Positions 7,167 to 13,740 of a stretch of DNA of 64,000 nucleotides are shown here, one piece after another. Location: positions 744,001 to 808,000 of the forward strand of contig NZ_CP013188.1 in assembly GCF_001444405.1 (NCBI RefSeq), given 5' to 3'. The notes under the pieces are model-generated. The model searched no databases. It saw nothing but the letters and a program-made list of their open reading frames with translations, and was not told the DNA's origin. The stretch comes from Pseudoalteromonas phenolica (lineage in GTDB: Bacteria > Pseudomonadota > Gammaproteobacteria > Enterobacterales > Alteromonadaceae). Positions within the stretch are counted from its first letter, which is position 1; each line of letters starts with the position of its first letter. A program made the position numbers and the translations under genes.

Positions 7167-8789
7167 ATGAGTCAAAAATACATGGAGCAGCGTTCTCTAT
7201 CTTCATTGCTAATGCTCAATAGAGCGTTAGCTAGGGCATTACCTAACTCTACACAATTCGACGTAGAGCATTGTTTTGAAGCCGTTATTCAGGCTGTTAA
7301 AGAGTGTTTTATTAGTGATGCAATTGCATTGTTACTTTATCAAAACAATAAACTGGTACCTGTTGCCATTTCAGGATTGATGCCAGATGTTCTGGGCAGA
7401 CACTTTGTGATAGATAAACACCCACGCTTACAGGCAATTAGTCAGTCACATAAAGCGGTGAGATTCAGTGCCAATAGCGAGTTACCCGATCCTTATGACG
7501 GGCTTCTGATTGCGCAAGAAGGTGATATTCCTGTACATGCATGTATGGGGTTTCCTATTAAGCATCAAGATAAATTGCTTGGTGTGATCACGGTAGACAG
7601 TTTAAATGCGGGCACTTTTGAAGACTATGCGCCGTCATTTTTACAAATGGTTAATGAGGCTTTGACTCGACATGTCAGTGCCATACTACTGAGTCAAGAC
7701 TTGCGCACTAAAGCTCAGCAGGGGAGTCACTTAATTACCGAACTGAGTAAAGGTCAATATGAAATGGTCGGGCAGAGTCAGGCCATGAAGCAATTACAAA
7801 GAGATATTCAACTTGTTGCGGGTTCAGACTTTACTACGCTGATCACCGGTGAAACTGGCACAGGTAAAGAGCTTGTTGCACACTCATTGCATAATCAATC
7901 TCTGCGTGCGAGTAAAGTATTCGTTCAAGTAAACTGCGCTTCGTTACCTGAAACACTGGCCGAAAGTGAGTTGTTTGGTTACCGAAAAGGCGCCTTTACG
8001 GGTGCAAACTCTCATCGTGATGGAAAATTCTTGCTTGCTGATGGTGGCACTATTTTTTTAGACGAGATTGGTGAGCTACCGCTTAATACCCAAAGCAAGC
8101 TTCTTAGAGTTTTACAAAGCGGTGAAATTCAACCTGTAGGTGCTGATAAAACCCAATCAGTGGATGTCCGAGTGATTGCAGCGACAAATAGAAATCTATT
8201 AGAAGAGGTTGAGGCAGGGCGCTTTCGCGCAGATCTGTACCATAGATTGAGTGTATTCCCGATTAAAGTGCCTTCTTTAAACGAACGTTTAGATGATATT
8301 CCGTTACTGACAGGTTTTTTTGCTGAAAAAGTCAGTAAGCAACTTGGCATTGCACAATTAAAGCTGTCATCGAGTTTGTATCAACTACTGCAATCTTATA
8401 CTTGGCCAGGCAATATTCGAGAGCTGGAACATGTGATAAGCCGTGCAGCATTGAAAGCAAAACAAAAGCAGTGGCCAAACAGTATTATTCGTGTAGATGA
8501 AAGTGATTGTGAGTTATTTAAAGGCGATCAAATAAATACCACTATGGGCCATAGTGAACCTCGCATCGAGCTTTCACACAGGACAGGCTTTGTTCAAAAC
8601 AACTCTGATTTAAGTCAAATTGATTCATTAAAGTCTGCAACTGAGCAATTTCAAAAAAAAATAATAGAACAGACCCTAGTAGAGCATGATCTTAATTGGG
8701 CTGCATCGGCAAGAGCTTTAAAGCTGGACAGAGCAAACTTGGTGCGTTTGGCAAAACGTTTAGGAATATCTGTAAAAAAATCTATTTAA
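7167..8789 (+). CDS. norR: NorR, nitric-oxide-responsive sigma-54 activator
   Basis: About 540 residues with the three NorR domains. The N-terminal GAF domain (about 10-185) keeps the iron-site region (VRFSANSELPDPYDGL) that binds nitric oxide. The central AAA+ domain (about 205-440) has Walker A GETGTGKE, the sigma-54 contact loop GAFTGA, and Walker B IFLDEIGEL. The C-terminal Fis-type helix-turn-helix includes NWAASARALKLDRANLVRLA. Similarity to E. coli NorR is high along the whole length. I chose ATG 7167; ATG 7182 or TTG 7146 are possible and no strong ribosome binding site decides. It is divergent from nnrS, the most likely local target. No norVW flavorubredoxin gene is in the window. 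Confidence 0.93.
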   Translation: MSQKYMEQRSLSSLLMLNRALARALPNSTQFDVEHCFEAVIQAVKECFISDAIALLLYQNNKLVPVAISGLMPDVLGRHFVIDKHPRLQAISQSHKAVRFSANSELPDPYDGLLIAQEGDIPVHACMGFPIKHQDKLLGVITVDSLNAGTFEDYAPSFLQMVNEALTRHVSAILLSQDLRTKAQQGSHLITELSKGQYEMVGQSQAMKQLQRDIQLVAGSDFTTLITGETGTGKELVAHSLHNQSLRASKVFVQVNCASLPETLAESELFGYRKGAFTGANSHRDGKFLLADGGTIFLDEIGELPLNTQSKLLRVLQSGEIQPVGADKTQSVDVRVIAATNRNLLEEVEAGRFRADLYHRLSVFPIKVPSLNERLDDIPLLTGFFAEKVSKQLGIAQLKLSSSLYQLLQSYTWPGNIRELEHVISRAALKAKQKQWPNSIIRVDESDCELFKGDQINTTMGHSEPRIELSHRTGFVQNNSDLSQIDSLKSATEQFQKKIIEQTLVEHDLNWAASARALKLDRANLVRLAKRLGISVKKSI

Positions 8790-8914
8790 TTAAATAAAAC
8801 AACCAGTTGAGTGAATATAGATGTTGCTTTAAAACTAATTATATTTGATTAGTTAAAAAGTATGATGTTAAGAGTGTTCTTGCTAATCTAAATCACTCTC
8901 AATTATGTTATAAG

Positions 8915-8962
8915 TTGTTTATTTTAAAAGGATATATTAATTGTTTGTTTATCTTTAAAAGG
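8915..8962. promoter_or_regulatory. direct repeats upstream of the bacterioferritin genes
   Basis: TTGTTTATTTTAAAAGG (8915-8931) and TTGTTTATCTTTAAAAGG (8945-8962) are near-identical and offset by 30 bases, close to three helical turns. That spacing suits a regulator binding on one face of DNA. No known operator is recognised. Further upstream (about 8885-8905) there is only a weak Fur-box-like sequence. Confidence 0.35.
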
Positions 8963-9025
8963 TCTTGAACTGAACAAATATTAGTCTATTGTAGTAGGGC
9001 GTCTCATTACTTTTTAGGGGGTCCT

Positions 9026-9496
9026 ATGCAAGGGAACAAACAAGTTTTGGCGTCTTTAAATGCAATATTAACGCTAGAGCTGACATCAATTAATCAATAC
9101 TTTCTTCATGCCCGAATGTATAAAAACTGGGGGCTTGAGGAACTGAATGAAAAAGCCTACAAGAAATCCATCAAAGACATGAAACAAGCTGACGATCTTA
9201 TTGAACGCATTTTGTTTTTGGAAGGCTTACCAAATCTACAACACCTCGAAAAGCTCCGCATTGGCGAGCACACAGAGGAAATGCTTGCTTGTGATATGGC
9301 GTTTGAACTTGAACAAATACCAGCACTAAAAGCCGCGATTGAATTGTGCGAGAAAGAACAAGACTACATTTCTCGTGACTTGCTAGAAGAGATCCTTGAA
9401 TACGAAGAAGAGTATGTTGATTGGATTGAAGCACAGCAGTTCCTAATTCAACACACTGGTATTCAAAATTACCTGCAATCACAGGTAGAGGAGTAA
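9026..9496 (+). CDS. bacterioferritin, haem-binding type subunit
   Basis: A 156-residue four-helix bacterioferritin. It keeps Met52, the residue that ligates haem between subunits, and the ferroxidase glutamates Glu18, Glu94 and Glu127. At the other ferroxidase positions Asp replaces Glu51, Gln replaces His54 and Tyr replaces His130. It therefore probably binds haem but oxidises iron poorly. A strong AGGGGG ribosome binding site precedes the ATG. The next gene, three bases downstream, encodes a subunit with the opposite pattern, so the two should form mixed 24-mers that store iron in the cytoplasm. Such alpha/beta pairs are known in Neisseria, Pseudomonas and magnetotactic bacteria. Confidence 0.92.
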   Translation: MQGNKQVLASLNAILTLELTSINQYFLHARMYKNWGLEELNEKAYKKSIKDMKQADDLIERILFLEGLPNLQHLEKLRIGEHTEEMLACDMAFELEQIPALKAAIELCEKEQDYISRDLLEEILEYEEEYVDWIEAQQFLIQHTGIQNYLQSQVEE

Positions 9497-9499
9497 ATT

Positions 9500-9988
9500 A
9501 TGCAAGGTAATCCAAAGATCATTGATTTATTAAATCAACAATTAACCTTAGAGTTAACCTCGATGGATCAATATCTCGCTCATTCAAAAATGTACGAAGA
9601 TTGGGGGTTAGGCAAGCTGGGGCATAAACTGGCACATGAATACGACGAAGAACTAGATCACGCGAAAGCCATTATCGAACGCATTCTCTTTTTAGAAGGC
9701 AAACCAGATACTGCTTCTCGTCAGCCAATTAATGTGGGTGATAACGTTCAGCAAATGCTTGAAAACGATCTGGCGGCTGAGATGACAGTCGCTGCTAGTT
9801 TAAAAAACATCATAGGTGAGTGCGAAAAAGCACAAGATTATGTGACTCGTGAAATTCTAGAAAAACTTCTAGATGATACAGAAATGGATCATATTTATTG
9901 GCTTGAGCAACACTTGAATTTAATCAAACTTATGGGTCTGCCAAACTACATTCAATTACAAATGGATAACAACGCGCCTGATGCATAA
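9500..9988 (+). CDS. bfr: bacterioferritin, ferroxidase type subunit
   Basis: A 162-residue bacterioferritin that starts three bases after its partner. It keeps the full di-iron ferroxidase set: Glu18, Glu51, His54, Glu95, Glu129 and His132, the last three shifted by small insertions. The haem ligand at position 52 is Leu, not Met. It should oxidise Fe(II) and build the mineral core, while the upstream subunit supplies haem for iron release. The two are about equally long and clearly related, so the pair arose by duplication and specialisation. A bacterioferritin-associated ferredoxin gene, often adjacent, is not seen here. Confidence 0.92.
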   Translation: MQGNPKIIDLLNQQLTLELTSMDQYLAHSKMYEDWGLGKLGHKLAHEYDEELDHAKAIIERILFLEGKPDTASRQPINVGDNVQQMLENDLAAEMTVAASLKNIIGECEKAQDYVTREILEKLLDDTEMDHIYWLEQHLNLIKLMGLPNYIQLQMDNNAPDA

Positions 9989-10337
9989 TGCTAATCAGCT
10001 ATGTTGTTTTTATAGACAAAAGTAGAATATATAGGGCATTGTTTTTATTTAGAACTTGCCCTAAATTTTTTATATGAGCGAACTTTATTGTCAGTCTTTA
10101 ATTTGCACAAGGCCGTTTTTACCTCCTTTTTAGCGGTCTGTTAAAGCGTTAAAGTTTTGCTCGCTTTATTTTTTGGTTTAACTTCCAATACATTAATACT
10201 CTAATCAGATGCGCTTATTTAATCTGTATCATTCATCGTAAAAAACTGACGTATAGACAGGTTTTTTCAAAATAATCTCGCATGCTACTTCATTAGCCAT
10301 TAGAATAGCACCATTGTAATTTTAGAAGTTGTGAAAT
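9989..10337. other. intergenic region, one probable terminator
   Basis: Apart from a terminator-like hairpin at 10032-10071, nothing is recognised. The remainder is AT-rich and probably carries the promoter of the following PhnA-like gene near its right end. Confidence 0.3.
10032..10071 (+). terminator. probable terminator after the bacterioferritin pair
   Basis: TAGGGCA (10032-10038) pairs with TGCCCTA (10057-10063) and is followed by AATTTTTT. The loop is long (18 bases), so the structure is less certain than a compact terminator, but its position about 45 bases after the second gene fits. Confidence 0.5.
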
Positions 10338-10670
10338 ATGTCATTACCTCCTTGCCCTAAATGTAATTCTGAATACGTATACGAAGACCAAACAAACCTT
10401 GTATGTCCAGAGTGCGCACACGAGTGGAACCCTAATGAAGTAGATGAAGATGCATTTGAAGTGAAAGATGCAAACGGTACTGTGCTTGCTGACGGTGATA
10501 AAGTGACAGTTGCAAAAGATCTTAAAATCAAAGGCAGCTCACAAGTAATTAAAATAGGCACTAAAGCCTTAGTTCGTCGCGTATTAGATAAAAAAGACCA
10601 TGAGCTTGACTGCAAAGTTGATGGTGTTGGCGAAATGATGGTAACGGCTAAATTCGTTAAAAAAGCATAA
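10338..10670 (+). CDS. yjdM: YjdM/PhnA-family zinc-ribbon protein
   Basis: A 110-residue cytoplasmic protein. The N-terminus is a zinc ribbon with two Cys-x2-Cys pairs (CPKC and CPEC, residues 6-27). The rest matches the PhnA/YjdM family, with DANGTVLADGDKVTVAKDLK and a C-terminal beta-rich domain. The old name 'alkylphosphonate utilisation protein' comes from genetic linkage in E. coli, and the molecular function is not established. It is a single-gene unit ended by a strong terminator that it probably shares with the convergent lipoprotein gene. Confidence 0.9.
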   Translation: MSLPPCPKCNSEYVYEDQTNLVCPECAHEWNPNEVDEDAFEVKDANGTVLADGDKVTVAKDLKIKGSSQVIKIGTKALVRRVLDKKDHELDCKVDGVGEMMVTAKFVKKA

Positions 10671-10691
10671 TAGATATAATACCTCAAATTA

Positions 10692-10714
10692 AAAAGGCCC
10701 GAATCGGGCCTTTT
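10692..10714. terminator. bidirectional terminator between convergent genes
   Basis: AAAAGGCCCG (10692-10701) pairs with CGGGCCTTTT (10705-10714), giving a GC-rich stem with a tiny loop and A/T tracts on both sides. It can stop transcription from the PhnA-like gene on the plus strand and from the LipL32-like gene on the minus strand. Confidence 0.85.
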
Positions 10715-10734
10715 GTCATAAGTAAGTTGGCTGA

Positions 10735-11418
10735 TTAAAGCTTATTGCCATTTACCAATTCATGTAATTCTTCAAGTGATGCTGCGATTTTAACGCCCGG
10801 TACGTTAGTACCAATTGTCGCTTCAAATGAGCCTTCAACGTTTGAACGGAAAGACGTAAATGAAATTCGATAAACACCACGAACAAGCGCTTCGCTTGCG
10901 TTATTCATTGACGTTGTTTTACGAAGAAGAGAGTTATAGTTTGCACCACTTGGGTTTGCAGGTAACTCTGATGTATCGTCGTTACGCCCTAAGTTTTGTA
11001 GCACCTTGCCACCATTTTTGATTTTTGTATTGTCGATGATATTTAAACGATCAAAGACAATATAAGTATCAAAGAATTTATCAGCATCTTTTTGCATGCC
11101 AGGTGTGAAGTTAGCATGCTTAAAGTCAGCCCCTTCAGGTTTTGAAACCGCTGGAGACATCATTGATACTCCGATTTCATCAACCGCCGCAGGCACCCAA
11201 GCGTAAAGGTAATATGTATCTTTGCCCTTATATTTACCTTCAGGTTGAACTGATGAGTCTACATAACCAAAGTAATTTGAGTAGTTAGCATATGGCAAAC
11301 GCGCTTCAATGCCCGCGACACCTTCAGATACAGAGCTTTTAAGATGTGGACCTGTTGCTGAACAACCGGCTAAAACAGCTGCAGTTACAAATGGTAAAAC
11401 TAGACGAGAAATTTTCAT
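10735..11418 (-). CDS. LipL32-like surface lipoprotein
   Basis: A 227-residue lipoprotein: signal peptide with lipobox LAGC (Cys19). The mature part closely resembles Leptospira LipL32, the major leptospiral surface lipoprotein. Matching blocks are LPYANYSNYFGYV, YYLYAWVPAAVDEIGVSMMSP, FFDTYIVFDRL, YNSLLRK and LVRGVYRISFTSF, then GSFEATIG near the end. The calcium-binding poly-Asp stretch of LipL32 is reduced to a short NDDTSE-like segment. A homologue was reported in Pseudoalteromonas tunicata with extracellular-matrix binding. No Asp is visible at +2 (CSATG), so outer-membrane sorting is expected. GGAG precedes the ATG. Its partner and role here are unknown. Confidence 0.88.
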   Translation of the reverse strand: MKISRLVLPFVTAAVLAGCSATGPHLKSSVSEGVAGIEARLPYANYSNYFGYVDSSVQPEGKYKGKDTYYLYAWVPAAVDEIGVSMMSPAVSKPEGADFKHANFTPGMQKDADKFFDTYIVFDRLNIIDNTKIKNGGKVLQNLGRNDDTSELPANPSGANYNSLLRKTTSMNNASEALVRGVYRISFTSFRSNVEGSFEATIGTNVPGVKIAASLEELHELVNGNKL

Positions 11419-11545
11419 TGATTTGACTCCATGTCACTGTATGAGAAATGAGCATAGAGTATACGCGTGAAATTTTTATTACTAAAGTATTAGTGATTAG
11501 AAAATTCTCACTATGAAAATATTGACTGATTTAAGTTATATATAA

Positions 11546-11572
11546 AAAAGCCACCTAAAACAGGTGGCTTTT
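11546..11572. terminator. terminator after the S9 peptidase gene
   Basis: AAAAGCCACCT (11546-11556) pairs with AGGTGGCTTTT after a short AAAAC-type loop and is flanked by A and T tracts. On the minus strand it follows the S9 peptidase stop at 11592 and yields a T tract, so it ends that transcript. Confidence 0.8.
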
Positions 11573-11591
11573 GGCTACTGTTTTAAGCTAG

Positions 11592-13646
11592 TTATTTTTT
11601 AGCTTCTTTTGCTGCTTTTAAATTTGCAGCATGATCGATTTCGTAGGTTGGCATGGTTTTCTTACCGTCAATTAGGTAGTTGTCCATCCAACGCATTAAA
11701 CGAATGCTATAGTCATATTGTGCAGCTACTTTACGGTTACCATGACCTTCACCAGGATAGTACACTAGTCGCACATCTTTACCTTGTACTTTCATGTAAC
11801 GGTATAGTTCCATTGACTGAGCAGGGTGAACGCGTGGGTCGTCCTTACCGTGCATGATGAGTAACGGTGTTTCAGACTGACCAGCCCAGTAAATAGGGCT
11901 GCGCTCTAGGTACCATTGCCACTTTTCCCAAGGGTATGAACGGGCATGTACTAGGTACATTTCATTAGAGATGTCAGTTGTACCAAACTTTGATAGTTGG
12001 TTTGTTACACCTACAAACATAACACTTGCAGCGAAGTGCTCAGTCAGTTTTGTTGCACCCCAAGCTGACGCATAACCACCGTATGAACCACCAGTAATAC
12101 CAACGCGTTTGCTGTCTACTAGGCCCATTTCAACTAAATGGTTTTTCATATCAACTAGATCATCAAACTCTTTACCTGCATAGTCGCCTTGACCAAGCTT
12201 AGAGTAATCAACACCTTTACCTGTTGAACCACGGTAGTTCGGGTAGAAAACCGCATAGCCACGGGCTGCACCCATTTGACCAGGGTCTGAGTAGCTCGTT
12301 AACCAACCGTCTTTGTCATGGCTTTCAGGGCCACCGTGAACCGCCATAATTAGTGGATAGCGCTTACCTTCTTGGTAATCAAGTGGGTAAATTAATACGC
12401 CGCCAATCTCTACACCATCACGGGCTTTGAATGAAATATTTTCTTGTTTCGCAAAGCGTTTATCATTTAACCAATCATTTGAATCAGACAGGCGTTTTGT
12501 CTTTTTACCGCGAAGCATGAAAACTTCGTTCGGGTGTTTGTCAGTGTTACCACGAAGAACGATGGTCTTGTCTGAATCAGATACCGATAGGTTAGAGGCA
12601 ATCAGTTTGCCTTCTTTAACGATCTTCTTATATTTGTTAGAGCCAACTTTGATCTGGCCAACGAAACTTTCAGCGCCCACGTTTGCAACAAAGTTTAATG
12701 TGTTACGGCGGTTAGCCCACTCGAAGTCACCAATGTGGCCCATGAAGTTCGGGATCCACTCTTCAATTTCACCTGTCTTCGCGTTAGCGAGGTATAGACG
12801 ACCTGTTGCAGGGTCGTGCTTGTCTTCTGCACCAAGAATAGCAACATAATCGCCTTCGTATGAGAATTCAGCAGCTCCTAACTTACCTTCGGTTTTGAAA
12901 GATGTGGTAATTTTCTGCGAAGCTACGTCCATAACATGCCACTGTGACTTCATGTATTTATCGTCAATCAGTGCTGTAGGCTGAGTTTTAACGAGTAGCT
13001 TGTCACCTTCATCAGAAAAGTTGATGTCGCTTACATAGCCTTCAATTTCAACCGCAGCAGGTTTTAAAGCTTTTTCAGATTGCACTAAATCAACAAGGTG
13101 TAGTTGTTTGTTTTTTAGACCTAACTCATAAACTTCAGCCATAAAGCCAAGCTTTTTAAGTTCTTTTTCAGTCTTATCTTTAGCTGGCATGGCTAAGATG
13201 GCAACTTGTTTACCATTTGGGTTTAGCTTGTAGCTAGAAATTGAAGTGCCGTCTAACGATAACACTTTCTGTGATTCACCACCGTTAGCTGCGATACGAT
13301 ATAAAGACGTGAATTTATCAGTTTTCTTCTTAGTTAAGAAGTAGATGTAGTCACCGTCAGCAGACCACTGAATACTGCGAACACTCACTTTACCTGTGAT
13401 GAAAGGGCGCTCAACACCTTTATCATCTACAACATAAAGCTCTGAGTAATTTGTACCGTTAGCATCAATATAAAGTTCTCTTGGTACTGAGCGGGTAAAT
13501 GCTACTAGTTCTCCTTCAGGATCTACGGCAGTTTGACCAACAGATTGAATTTTGGGAATGTCTTCAATTGTTATTGTGTCATTTGCAAATGCAGTTGAAG
13601 TAACTAAACCCACTGCAAGCGCAATTGTAGTTTTTATTAATTTCAT
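11592..13646 (-). CDS. exported S9-family prolyl oligopeptidase / acylaminoacyl peptidase
   Basis: 684 residues with a signal peptide (IKTTIALAVGLVTSTAFA), an N-terminal beta-propeller (about 30-400, WD40-like blades such as SVRSIQWSADGDYIYFLT) and a C-terminal alpha/beta hydrolase domain. The catalytic triad is visible: Ser521 in GGSYGGYASAW, Asp603 in HGKDDPRVHP and His635 in GEGHGNRK. It should cleave short peptides in the periplasm. It lies directly downstream of a TonB-dependent receptor on the same strand (94-base gap), which suggests that peptides imported by the receptor are processed by this enzyme. AAGGTC precedes the ATG. Confidence 0.92.
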   Translation of the reverse strand: MKLIKTTIALAVGLVTSTAFANDTITIEDIPKIQSVGQTAVDPEGELVAFTRSVPRELYIDANGTNYSELYVVDDKGVERPFITGKVSVRSIQWSADGDYIYFLTKKKTDKFTSLYRIAANGGESQKVLSLDGTSISSYKLNPNGKQVAILAMPAKDKTEKELKKLGFMAEVYELGLKNKQLHLVDLVQSEKALKPAAVEIEGYVSDINFSDEGDKLLVKTQPTALIDDKYMKSQWHVMDVASQKITTSFKTEGKLGAAEFSYEGDYVAILGAEDKHDPATGRLYLANAKTGEIEEWIPNFMGHIGDFEWANRRNTLNFVANVGAESFVGQIKVGSNKYKKIVKEGKLIASNLSVSDSDKTIVLRGNTDKHPNEVFMLRGKKTKRLSDSNDWLNDKRFAKQENISFKARDGVEIGGVLIYPLDYQEGKRYPLIMAVHGGPESHDKDGWLTSYSDPGQMGAARGYAVFYPNYRGSTGKGVDYSKLGQGDYAGKEFDDLVDMKNHLVEMGLVDSKRVGITGGSYGGYASAWGATKLTEHFAASVMFVGVTNQLSKFGTTDISNEMYLVHARSYPWEKWQWYLERSPIYWAGQSETPLLIMHGKDDPRVHPAQSMELYRYMKVQGKDVRLVYYPGEGHGNRKVAAQYDYSIRLMRWMDNYLIDGKKTMPTYEIDHAANLKAAKEAKK

Positions 13647-13740
13647 TTTAAGACCTTGTTGTTCAGTTTTGTGCGTTATTTTAGAGTCACAAATACTGAT
13701 TTCCAGTGTTTGCGATTAAGCGAGAATAAATAACGACAGA

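Noticed and set aside
12427..12849. 140-codon plus-strand frame opposite the S9 peptidase gene
   Set aside because: Antisense to a conserved gene with all catalytic residues; composition fits a shadow frame.
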